NCBI RefSeq assembly: GCF_014138285.1 | Contig: NZ_JACGXN010000010.1 | Coordinates: 62,001-126,000, forward strand | Direction: 5' to 3' | From: Phyllobacterium myrsinacearum | GTDB taxonomy: Bacteria; Pseudomonadota; Alphaproteobacteria; Rhizobiales; Rhizobiaceae | DNA: 64,000 nucleotides | Shown: piece after piece, positions 26,101 to 32,968 of the stretch | Layout of the letters: each line of letters starts with the position of its first letter | How positions within the stretch are numbered: position 1 is the first letter of the stretch | The notes under the pieces: model-generated | What the model saw: the letters and a program-made list of their open reading frames with translations, nothing else | What the model was told of the DNA's origin: nothing | Database searches by the model: none | Program-made: the position numbers and the translations under genes

Positions 26101-27351
26101 ACCGTGTTTGGCCTCGTTGCTGCTGGTGTAGCCGTCGATTTTTTCGTTGCCGACCTTCTTGTCGTCCAGAAGATTGCCGTCGCCGTCAAATTTCTCGATA
26201 TGTTTGAGAACCTGTGCCGCACGGAATGCAGCATCAGCGTCCCGGTCGAAATCACCAACACGCTCTTTCAGCATATCCTTTGCATTGCCATGGTTCTCAA
26301 TGTTCTTCAGCAGGGGATTGTCGTCGATAATCTCTTTGGCAGATCGTTCGTCGCCTTCCGGACGAACCCACTCGATACCACGCCCTTCTGCCTCCTTGCG
26401 CGCTTCCTTGTTATCTTTCGGATCGAGCTGATCCGGCAACTCACCTTTCAGATTTTCAAAACCGTATTTACCAAAATCCTGAAGACGTCCGGCTTCAGTC
26501 CCGTGTTCGGCTTCACCGCTCTTGGTAAAGCCATTGATTTTATCGTTACCGACGTTCTTGCCGTCCTGAATCTTGCCGTCAGCGTCGAACTTCTCAATGT
26601 GCTCAAGAACTTGTACGGCACGATAGGCAGCATCGCGATCATGTTCGAAGTCGCCGACGCGATCCTTCAGCTTATCCTTTACACCGCTCTGGTTGCCAAG
26701 GTTTTTGAGAAGGGGATTGTCGTTGATTATGTCCTCAGCTGACCGGTTATCGCCCTCGGGACTAACCCACTTGATGCCGAGGCGTGCCGCATCCTCACGG
26801 GCTTTCTGATCACCCCAGAACGTGTTCGACTTTATGAGATCACCCTTCAGATTTTCAAATCCATACTTGCCCAGATCCTTCAGTCGGCCAGCTTCCGTTC
26901 CGTGCTTTACCTGATCGGAATCAGTGATCCCGTCGATCTTTCCATTCCCGACATCTTTGCCCGAAATAAGCTTCCCGTCGCTGTCGAATTTTTCAATATG
27001 TTCAAGCACCTGGTCAGCCCTGAAGGCTGCATCAGAGTCATTCTCGTAGTCGCCAACAAGCTTCTTCAGGCCATCCTTCATGTCACCAACGTCCGGGCGG
27101 CTCTTGCCTCCGTTTTTGTGATCAATCAGGTCTTTCAGCATGGGAGAGTTTTCAATGATATATTTGGCCGATCGGTTGTCGCCTTTAGGCCGCTCCCATT
27201 CGATACCCAAAGCCTCGGCTTGCTTGCGCTTGCTGTCGTCCGACGGTTCCTTTGTCGCAACAGAAATAATTGCGTTCCATTTGGAAGCATCAAAAGATAA
27301 CGGCGTTTCATTGGTATTGGCTTTTTGTGACTTCACTGTCGGTAAGGTCAT
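23110..27351 (-). CDS. Giant repeat protein, HrpK/HrpF/NopX-like type III translocator family
   Basis: A 1413-residue secreted-type protein without a Sec signal. The ATG at 27351 follows GGAGGA by 7 nt; a start at 27393 is rejected. After about 40 variable residues come five repeats of about 120-130 residues (near 42-170, 183-303, 315-436, 473-602 and 615-734), each with GIEW, an RSA/IID helix, VGDxExDxDAAxRAxQVL, a Ca-loop-like KFDSDGK, GNxKIDG and HGTEAGRLxDFGKYGF. EF-hand-like segments follow (GSDGKLSQKDISDWL). The last about 200 residues hold glycine-rich hydrophobic segments (HGVSGLLLGGITIARGIG; LGGGLANLALGAYSIFDG; GMGVAGLVVPRLIQGLGAG) able to insert into membranes. This matches HrpK/HrpF/NopX translocator proteins by recalled motifs; no type III secretion genes are in the window. 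Confidence 0.7.
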   Translation of the reverse strand: MTLPTVKSQKANTNETPLSFDASKWNAIISVATKEPSDDSKRKQAEALGIEWERPKGDNRSAKYIIENSPMLKDLIDHKNGGKSRPDVGDMKDGLKKLVGDYENDSDAAFRADQVLEHIEKFDSDGKLISGKDVGNGKIDGITDSDQVKHGTEAGRLKDLGKYGFENLKGDLIKSNTFWGDQKAREDAARLGIKWVSPEGDNRSAEDIINDNPLLKNLGNQSGVKDKLKDRVGDFEHDRDAAYRAVQVLEHIEKFDADGKIQDGKNVGNDKINGFTKSGEAEHGTEAGRLQDFGKYGFENLKGELPDQLDPKDNKEARKEAEGRGIEWVRPEGDERSAKEIIDDNPLLKNIENHGNAKDMLKERVGDFDRDADAAFRAAQVLKHIEKFDGDGNLLDDKKVGNEKIDGYTSSNEAKHGTEAGRLQDFGKYGFQNLKGNLDEVPAKKNDSPPAAPDQEPPADGKPGSGEITDEEKARKQAEALGIEWKRPKGDDRSAKSIIKDSPMLSDLIDRKGSKGRPDIENMKEGLKKRVGDYENDADAAYRAAQILKHIEKFDSDGKTNSGKDVGNDKIDGITDSNQVRHGTEAGRLKDFGKYGFENLKGKFPERSESGKDEAARKQAEALGIKWDLPKYDKRDAGQIIDDSPLLKNLGNQSGVKDMLKDRVGDFENDRDAAYRAVQVLERIEKYDAEGKMLSGDGVGNHKIDGFSKSGEAEHGTEAGRLQDFGKFGFSSLAGVSDKYGDYLKKNGDADDASKLIAKYGSALYENFDSIKDATGAGDQLTIKDLQKFKEENPKLMSDDLKKALDFWSKPGSFDILETSHDKLRNGSDGKLSQKDISDWLSNDAPKDAKGAIEFAVRAADGNAVSGVEVEKFDDEIFKNPGKYSAQEKAAVVHDLQKAYDLVGMGKQAGMWDKDHIIKKLGDRAGVGGDPEAVLKEIEQRITTLKKDPEVAKFLNETGEKTLKDFVDNDKDLKKALTGIYDKDIKSGAELDKLWKSKSEDGKTIGPTENLANFFQVGKMYQGALGINDTKALQGAVKNSKHNGEVQDVYEKSMVSGDRFKELLKNHSAEEAMSTFSLETALYNAALDPEFTGKHDKKLNENFTSIAEDGAFKDASFDDLKKAFGVNGSDKLDENQVEKMIEEIGKTNPESLINANGEPAKPDQILAAFRGQWELLRQGTKGLGAYGLIDANNSAKQLFDKGIQHGVSGLLLGGITIARGIGANGSLTDRQKADIAIGSVQTAALFAEGGVKNYRDYLKSAGVDPKKIDDPKTFNEYLQKNASRFEFGFRGLGGGLANLALGAYSIFDGVKAIRNGDVATGGVSIATGSIGLLGGAAVTVEGGMGVAGLVVPRLIQGLGAGFGVAGGVLSLASVFIFAAINESKASSLQNDYGDLLGDYLKKYKIDGKPDDNV
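25150..27228 (-). repeat. Five in-gene repeats arranged A-B-C-A-B
   Basis: Repeat units lie at about 26842-27228, 26443-26805, 26044-26409, 25546-25935 and 25150-25509. Units 1 and 4 share GDNRSAK/GDDRSAK, DLID, and DVGNxKIDGITDSxQV; units 2 and 5 share KNLGNQSGVKD, RVGDFExDRDAAYRAVQVL and GEAEHGTEAGRLQDFGK, and remain nearly identical at DNA level over stretches such as 26615-26675 versus 25318-25378. This points to a duplication of a two- or three-unit block. Confidence 0.75.
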
Positions 27352-27991
27352 GAAAGATTCCTCCATTTTTTCACAGCAACTGAGAACAAGCAAAGTTCCA
27401 ACTATTTGGAATTACTCCCGGACGACATGACTTCGCTATCACAACAGACTCTGTGAGTGCACGCTGTTCAGTAACTTGGCCTATCCCCCTCATATAAGCC
27501 TAACTGTGATAGAGTATGCCTGTCAGTCTCCCAAAATCAGTAACAAGGAACGATCAACTGTCCTTGGGTTTATACCGAAGCAAGCTCCGTGCCAGTTGTG
27601 TGATGTTTAATAACTATTTGTAATTTCAATGATTTCTCCAGACTATGTGTTTTGGATACGTCTGATTATGTGCGTATCTCCGCGCAAATTTTGAAGAAGT
27701 GTGCGGATACACACACATAATATGAATTATAATATGAAATTTATGCTTGAAGAAACGAGGCTCGGAATAATACGCACCTTGCGGCTTTTTCCGTGTGCTT
27801 TTGGAAGCGGTGACGGCTTCTCCGTTGTGTGCGCCTCGATCGCGAAGGATAGATGATGGTTGAAGCTGGTCGTATCGTTCCTCATCTTTTTGCGATCGGT
27901 TTTCTAACTAAAACTGCGAGCGAATTTAACGTGATTTGATTGAACAACCGAACATCGCTTAGATTCTCCTCATACCAGTTTGGAGGACGGT
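27352..27991. other. AT-rich divergent intergenic region with an imperfect hairpin
   Basis: About 640 bp between the HrpK-like gene and the HAD gene. A long imperfect dyad spans 27665-27721 (outer arms ATTATGTG / CACATAAT perfect, inner arms TCCGC / GCGGA), next to an AT-rich run. No gene, no clear tts box and no other regulatory consensus was found by eye. Confidence 0.4.
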
Positions 27992-28636
27992 ATGATCATT
28001 TTCTTCGACGTTGATGGCGTTCTTATAAATGGATGGCACGCAAACCCATCATTGAGAAAACCCTGGGATTTGAACATAGAGAAAGACCTTGGCGTTGACC
28101 GCGGCGGCTTTCAACGCAGATTCTTTGGAATAGATGGTTTTCGTCATCTTTCACCAATGGCGGAGTGTGCCAGCGGGCGACGTGATTTGAAGGAAGCCCT
28201 GCGCAAAATTCTGCCTTCGGTCGGCTTCTCTGGCCCCGTTGATGATTTTGTCAAATATTGGTTCGAGAAAGATTCCCTCATTAATGATGACGTCATGAAG
28301 CTGGTGCGGCGCTTGGCTGATGACGGAGAAATTAAGCTGTTTCTTGCCACGGGCCAGGAACATTATCGAGCACGCTATCTATGGGATGATCTTGGTTTTC
28401 GACACCACTTTGATGGCATCTTTTACAGCGCCAGCATCGGCTTCTCAAAGAAAGAGCGCCAATTCTTCCAAGCTATCAATCGGGCCCTCGATATTTCACC
28501 CGATGAGAAACCGTTATTTTTCGATGACCAGCCAGAAATTATCAGCTTGGCCAATGAAGCAGGTTGGGATGGCAAGGAATTTATCTCTGTAGAGGATATA
28601 CAAAATCATCGAAGACTTGTTCATATTTGGAGATGA
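27992..28636 (+). CDS. HAD-superfamily hydrolase
   Basis: A 214-residue haloacid dehalogenase-type hydrolase. The ATG at 27992 follows GGAGG at 27982-27986. Motif I is FFDVDGVLING with the nucleophile Asp and acid/base Asp; motif II is in KLFLATGQEHY (Thr), the Lys of motif III is in GFSKKERQFF, and motif IV is FFDDQPE. The cap insertion between motif I and II is helical. It is likely a phosphatase or phosphoglucomutase-like enzyme acting on a small metabolite; the substrate is unknown. The gene stands alone. Confidence 0.82.
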   Translation: MIIFFDVDGVLINGWHANPSLRKPWDLNIEKDLGVDRGGFQRRFFGIDGFRHLSPMAECASGRRDLKEALRKILPSVGFSGPVDDFVKYWFEKDSLINDDVMKLVRRLADDGEIKLFLATGQEHYRARYLWDDLGFRHHFDGIFYSASIGFSKKERQFFQAINRALDISPDEKPLFFDDQPEIISLANEAGWDGKEFISVEDIQNHRRLVHIWR

Positions 28637-28767
28637 GACAAATTCCTCTCAACGACGTCCAAAGCAATGTCTCTACGCCGCTTGTGCAGGGTCAGCTTCC
28701 TCCCCTGATGACTTCGACCCGTAACAAGATGTAGAACGGCAAATGTTTCAATAGGAGATGTGAACTA

Positions 28768-29775
28768 GTGTGGTCGAGATACACTTTTCTGAGCAGCATC
28801 AGTCTACTCTGCCTCTGCGTCGGCGCCCTGGTATTCTCGGCCTCACCGCAATTATTTGCCGCAGAACGACAAATGGACACTCCTCTTTGGTTGAAAGTCC
28901 ATATCGGTGAAAACGAGGGTCAAATCGCTCCACCGGTCTTGCAGCGGGCACGCGCGCTTTACGTGCGAAAGGTGCGGGAAGGCACGGTCAAGAATCCCTG
29001 CTACTTTGCGATGGACGCCACGCGTCCAAACGATCTGAATGACGGTAAATCGGGAGGCCGGTTTTACACTATCTGTGAAGCTGCCCAGACGTTTCGTGTC
29101 ATTTCCTCCGGGCACGGCAGTGGCCGGAATTTAAAGGGCGTTGCAGATTTTGCCAACGGTCGAGAGTGTGCCAGGAACTTCGGTAATGCGATGGATTCGA
29201 ACCTTACGGCCGGCGGTATGTACGTGACGGGCGAAACAAAAACATCTTTCAAGGGCTATTACCGTGTCTCGGGGACGAAAGATGCGGCGCTGCTTCGCTC
29301 GTTTATCCAGTTTGATGGCGAGGGCGAGACGGCAAACGCGCGACAGCGCGCTATTGGCGGGCACGCAGCCGCAGTGGTGGCAGGCGTTTGCCTGAAGAAA
29401 AATCCGGAGAGCCGCTACGCAAATCGGGATGGATTCGTTCCGCTCGGAAAGCTGGTGGAATACGCTGGCGGGCGCAGCGACGGCTGCACCAGCTGGACTG
29501 AATCGGACGCTGGACAAATAATCTCCATGGTGAAAGACAATCCAACGACGCTCTACATCTACCCGGAGTCAGCCGATATAGCTGCCATCGCCAAAGCCGT
29601 GGCGAGCGGCCGGTCGCTATCGAAGTCAGGATTATATTGGAATGAATCCTGTTTGAAAGAAATCGGTGTTCCAAAATTTTGGCCGAAAGAAAATCTGGAG
29701 CCGATCATTGCTCAGTACGGCAAAGATCATCCGGCACGCCCCCTGCAGCCGATACCCCTTTGTGACGTGCCGTAA
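28768..29775 (+). CDS. Secreted L,D-transpeptidase (YkuD_2-like) protein
   Basis: A 335-residue protein with a Sec signal peptide (hydrophobic core LSSISLLCLCVGALVF, probable cleavage after LFAA). The GTG start at 28768 follows TAGGAGA. The layout follows murein L,D-transpeptidase catalytic-domain (YkuD_2) proteins: CYFAMDATRPNDLNDG (strand start), GMYVTGETKTSFKGYYRV, then RAIGGHAAAVV supplying the His and GGRSDGCTSW supplying the nucleophile Cys. The distance from His to Cys is longer than usual because of a 30-residue insert. It would act on peptidoglycan in the periplasm. No partner gene is certain. Confidence 0.62.
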   Translation: MWSRYTFLSSISLLCLCVGALVFSASPQLFAAERQMDTPLWLKVHIGENEGQIAPPVLQRARALYVRKVREGTVKNPCYFAMDATRPNDLNDGKSGGRFYTICEAAQTFRVISSGHGSGRNLKGVADFANGRECARNFGNAMDSNLTAGGMYVTGETKTSFKGYYRVSGTKDAALLRSFIQFDGEGETANARQRAIGGHAAAVVAGVCLKKNPESRYANRDGFVPLGKLVEYAGGRSDGCTSWTESDAGQIISMVKDNPTTLYIYPESADIAAIAKAVASGRSLSKSGLYWNESCLKEIGVPKFWPKENLEPIIAQYGKDHPARPLQPIPLCDVP

Positions 29776-30121
29776 CGTTTGTCTCCTGGCATTGTCAGTA
29801 AAGGCGATGGTTTATTATCGAGCATGGGATTGGTGAACGGCCAAGACGAGTGCAGATTTCCCACCAGGCAATCCGAGCAGAGCAAGTTCTGGTCCGACGC
29901 CGGATGTCCGAGTGTAAATGCCACGCGGGAACATACGGCTTTTGGCAGTATGTTGCGCGATTGTCAGTGATGTCTCAGCGCCCAATATGCCGGCACGTTT
30001 TGAACCGTGTCTTGTGTCGGCAGCCGTAAGGATGCGACCAAGATGTTGTTGATTTTTCGACCTGGCAGGGGTCTCAATTAGGTTAATGATTCGTTCACCC
30101 ATTTAACACGGGGGAGCAAGC
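29776..30121. other. Intergenic region, possible M17 aminopeptidase remnant
   Basis: About 345 bp between two envelope protein genes. The minus strand frame 29815-30102 includes IINLIETPARSKNQQHLGRI, faintly like the LVNTPA segment of leucyl aminopeptidases. The resemblance is weak and no active-site motif follows; treat as decayed or non-coding DNA. Confidence 0.25.
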
Positions 30122-30790
30122 ATGAAGTCTTTGCATTCGTTTGCGGTGGCCGCGTTCCTCAGCGTTACAATTTCCGGCTTTCACCCGGTTCTCGCCGTCG
30201 CCGCTGAAAAAAGTCACCCTTTCATTCACTTTGCAACCTCAGATCCTTTCTTGGCACCCGGTCAAACGGCCACTCGCAACGACGTAACCGTTCTGGGTGG
30301 GCCTTTTGCAAGAAACACGGCAGGAGGTGCTTTTCACATTATTGGCGTTGACTACACCAAAAACTATTTTCTGGGGGTGACCTATGGGCGGGATGTTTAT
30401 GATCTTGGAGCCGGATTTCTGCTGGGCGGGGTTGCTGGTGCGGCAGTGCGTTTTGGTGCTGACGACGATATGTCCGGCGAAGCTTGGGCAGGCGTTCGGT
30501 TAAAATATCAAGGCCTGGTGATTGGCAACGTTGTTATTTCACCTGCTTTTACTGCTGGTTTTAGCGCGGTTACAGGCGAGACCGAAATCGAAAAGCAACG
30601 CGAAATCCGGTATAATGGCGATGCATCGTTCCTCGGATTTCTCGGACCCGAGGTATCGCTACGCTGGCGCGGTGCTCCCAATCTGGAAGTAACGTGGCAA
30701 TTGCATCACCGGTCCGGAGGCGATGGAACTTTTGGGAATATGGGCGAGGGCTCGAATGCAAACACCTTCGGCATACGGTATCGTTTTTAA
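30122..30790 (+). CDS. Outer-membrane beta-barrel protein, PagL-like lipid A deacylase candidate
   Basis: A 222-residue exported protein: Sec signal to about residue 28 (FAVAAFLSVTISGFHPVLAV), then alternating strands and a C-terminal aromatic residue (GIRYRF), as in outer-membrane barrels. Strand near 190-205 reads QLHHRSGGDGTFGN, close to the catalytic His-x-Ser pattern of PagL/acyloxyacyl hydrolases, and EGSNANTFGIRYRF ends the barrel. It may remove a fatty acid from lipid A. The His-Arg-Ser reading is suggestive, not proof. A short GGGGGAGC ribosome site precedes the ATG. Confidence 0.55.
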   Translation: MKSLHSFAVAAFLSVTISGFHPVLAVAAEKSHPFIHFATSDPFLAPGQTATRNDVTVLGGPFARNTAGGAFHIIGVDYTKNYFLGVTYGRDVYDLGAGFLLGGVAGAAVRFGADDDMSGEAWAGVRLKYQGLVIGNVVISPAFTAGFSAVTGETEIEKQREIRYNGDASFLGFLGPEVSLRWRGAPNLEVTWQLHHRSGGDGTFGNMGEGSNANTFGIRYRF

Positions 30791-30861
30791 AGACAGTGCC
30801 ATAGGATCAATCAGCCACCCCTTTTGCACAAACTTTGCGGCAGATCCGGAATCTCTCCGCT

Positions 30862-31548
30862 CTAGTTCATAAGTTCTGCAAGAACGTCATAGGCTGCTTC
30901 AATATCCGCTTTAATCGCGATCTTGATCGCATTTTCATCGCGCGCGCAGAGTGCGTCGAACATGGCCTGATGGTGTGTATTGGCCGTTGTGTAATTGCCG
31001 GAGTCATGAAGCATGTTGAAATATGGGCTGACCTGAAGCCACAGGTTCTCAATGATGTTCAGAATGCTTTCGGAGCCGGATGCCCGATAGATTGAGAAAT
31101 GAAATGCGTGATTGGCATGCAGGTAAGATTTAACATCGCTTGCGGCATTGGCCTTCTCAAGTGTATCCAGCAACAATCTCAATGCTTCGATTTCATCATT
31201 GCCGATCCGTTTTGCCGCCCAGGCACCGGCAATCGCCTCCACCTCACTTCGGACATCCCGAAGGTCTGTCAGTTTGGCGTGGCTCAGAGGCGGGATGCCG
31301 ATTGAGCGTCCGGAAACTACGGTCAATGCGTTGGCCGCGGTCAGGCGGCGCAATGCCTCGCGTACCGGCATGGCACTGACACCAAACGCGTCGGCAAGAC
31401 TCTGCACAGTAACCATCTCGCCTGGCACGATACTGCCTTCAAGGATGAGATTTGTGATCTGACGGTACACCTTGTCCTGCAGCGTTTCTTTAGAAAGAGG
31501 CAGGATTTCAACTCCTGGCTTTCTGTAACCGGCTTCAGTCATTCCCAA
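30862..31548 (-). CDS. GntR-family (FadR/FCD) transcriptional regulator
   Basis: A 228-residue regulator: winged helix about residues 17-85 (LQDKVYRQITNLILEGSIVP, VQSLADAFGVSAMPVREALRR) and an FCD ligand-binding domain about 95-215 with metal-type histidines in HANHAFHFSIYRAS and HHQAMFDALCARD. FCD regulators usually sense a metabolite of the pathway they control. It diverges from the sugar ABC transporter and catabolic operon at 31770 and most likely represses it. The start is a TTG at 31548 after AGGTGAG, or the ATG at 31542. Confidence 0.88.
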   Translation of the reverse strand: MGMTEAGYRKPGVEILPLSKETLQDKVYRQITNLILEGSIVPGEMVTVQSLADAFGVSAMPVREALRRLTAANALTVVSGRSIGIPPLSHAKLTDLRDVRSEVEAIAGAWAAKRIGNDEIEALRLLLDTLEKANAASDVKSYLHANHAFHFSIYRASGSESILNIIENLWLQVSPYFNMLHDSGNYTTANTHHQAMFDALCARDENAIKIAIKADIEAAYDVLAELMN

Positions 31549-31650
31549 GCATTCTCACCTTTCCGGGATCGTAGCATGCAATTCCATTTGGAAATGCAGC
31601 CTTCATGATGATGCGTCAAGAGCTCTGCGAGCATTCAAGCGCGGTTTTCT

Positions 31651-31685
31651 GATCAATCATATTTTATCATTGATCTTTGATCAAA
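31651..31685. promoter_or_regulatory. Operator candidates for the GntR regulator
   Basis: A perfect 7-bp inverted repeat GATCAAT / ATTGATC (31651-31657 and 31669-31675) is immediately followed by the palindrome TTTGATCAAA (31676-31685). Three GATCAA-type half sites lie about 85-120 bp before the binding-protein start, in the divergent region. Confidence 0.5.
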
Positions 31686-31769
31686 TGGTGTTACGTTTTC
31701 ACCAACGAGACGGCAAGTGGCAGTGAGGTGCTTCTTGGGAGACGTTTCGACTGTGGGGAGGAGAAGATT

Positions 31770-32897
31770 ATGAGTATTGGATCACGCATCCGGCGCGTAG
31801 CCGTCTGTGCAGGTATTGCGGCAAGTGCAGCCCTCGTTGGCCATGCTGACGCGGCAGAAAAGCACAAAATTTTTCTCAGCATGAGTTTTATCGGAAATGA
31901 CTGGCAGGCTGAAGCCGCCAATATGGTAAAGGCCATGGCAGCGCATAAGAGCCTTGCCGACAAGGTGGATTTGCAGGTTCAGGTCGCAGGTCCCAACGCA
32001 CAGCGCCAGATTCAGCAGATCAATGCGATGGTGCAGGCGGGTGCAGAGGCAATCATCGTCTTCCCCATCTCCCCAACGGCTTTGAACCAGGTGGTGAAAA
32101 ACGCCTGCGACAAGGGCGTGAAGGTATTCGCCTATGATGGCGAAATTACCGAACCATGTGCCTATAACGTTGCGATAGACCAGGAAGAGGCCGGGCGGGT
32201 CACTGCAGAATGGCTGGTCAAGAAACTGAATGGCAAGGGCAATATTATCGCCATTACAGGCGTACCGGGCACTTCGGTGGACAACCTTCGCACGAAAGCA
32301 GCAAAAGAAGTTTTTGCCAAATACCCGGATATCAAGATTGTCGGAGAAGCGGTGGGTATGTGGAGCCAGGCCGTTGCCCGCACTGAACTGTCCAAGATCC
32401 TCGCGACCCGCAACTGGAATGACATTAACGGTCTGTGGATGCAGGTCGGCTGTTTCACTGCAAACTCGATGCAACTTGAAGCGGGCAAAAAACCCACTGA
32501 GTTATTGCCATGTGCGGGTGAGGGCTCGAACGGCGGCCGTATACAGATGCTGCCGGCGGGTACGGAAGCCGAAGGAGCAACATCGCCATATCTTCCGCTT
32601 GGAGCGCCGCGAATTTCCTATGCGTCTCCACCCTATTCGGGTGCGCTGGCCCTGAAACTTGCAGTCGAGGCAATTGAGGGCAAGGACGTTCCGAAGAAGA
32701 CGGTCCTGCCGTTGCCACTTGTCACAAACGAGACGATCAAGCTTTGCCAGGAAGGGAGCTGGGCAGAGATGAAAGCGGGCTGCAACGCATTCAAACCGGC
32801 AATTGTTTCCAATCCTGGCTGGTTTGCCTCGATCTTCTCCGAACAAACACCCGAAATCGGTCTGAACGCTGCACTGGTCGGCCAGCCTGAAAATTGA
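31770..32897 (+). CDS. Sugar-type ABC transporter periplasmic binding protein
   Basis: A 375-residue type I binding protein (Peripla_BP_4 / RbsB-like). The ATG at 31770 follows GGGGAGGAG; an upstream start at 31677 is rejected. A Sec signal ends at GHADA-AEKHK. The body has the RbsB pattern (IFLSMSFIGNDWQAEAANMV, RQIQQINAMVQAGAEAIIVF, KGVKVFAYDGEI, DQEEAGRVTAEWLVKKLNGK, IIAITGVPGTSVDNLRTKAA). It delivers a sugar or sugar-like ligand to the ATPase/permease encoded next. A hairpin follows its stop codon. It opens the operon controlled by the GntR gene. Confidence 0.9.
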   Translation: MSIGSRIRRVAVCAGIAASAALVGHADAAEKHKIFLSMSFIGNDWQAEAANMVKAMAAHKSLADKVDLQVQVAGPNAQRQIQQINAMVQAGAEAIIVFPISPTALNQVVKNACDKGVKVFAYDGEITEPCAYNVAIDQEEAGRVTAEWLVKKLNGKGNIIAITGVPGTSVDNLRTKAAKEVFAKYPDIKIVGEAVGMWSQAVARTELSKILATRNWNDINGLWMQVGCFTANSMQLEAGKKPTELLPCAGEGSNGGRIQMLPAGTEAEGATSPYLPLGAPRISYASPPYSGALALKLAVEAIEGKDVPKKTVLPLPLVTNETIKLCQEGSWAEMKAGCNAFKPAIVSNPGWFASIFSEQTPEIGLNAALVGQPEN

Positions 32898-32903
32898 TTG
32901 CTG

Positions 32904-32933
32904 CTGTGAGGAGCGGTTCACCGCTCTTCACAG
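32904..32933 (+). other. mRNA hairpin between binding-protein and ATPase genes
   Basis: CTGTGAGGAGCGG and CCGCTCTTCACAG pair over 12 of 13 positions around a TTCA loop. There is no T run, so it is probably a processing or stabilising hairpin that lets the binding protein be made in excess. Confidence 0.55.
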
Positions 32934-32968
32934 GGCGAAATTTGAATCACGTGAGCGGGACCAGCACG

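Noticed and set aside
27352-27560. Search for a tts box or PIP box in front of the HrpK-like gene
   Set aside because: No stretch close to the known consensus was found by eye on either strand.
29815-30102. M17 aminopeptidase pseudogene
   Set aside because: Only a short LIETPA-like match and no active-site motif; kept as an intergenic note, not as a gene.
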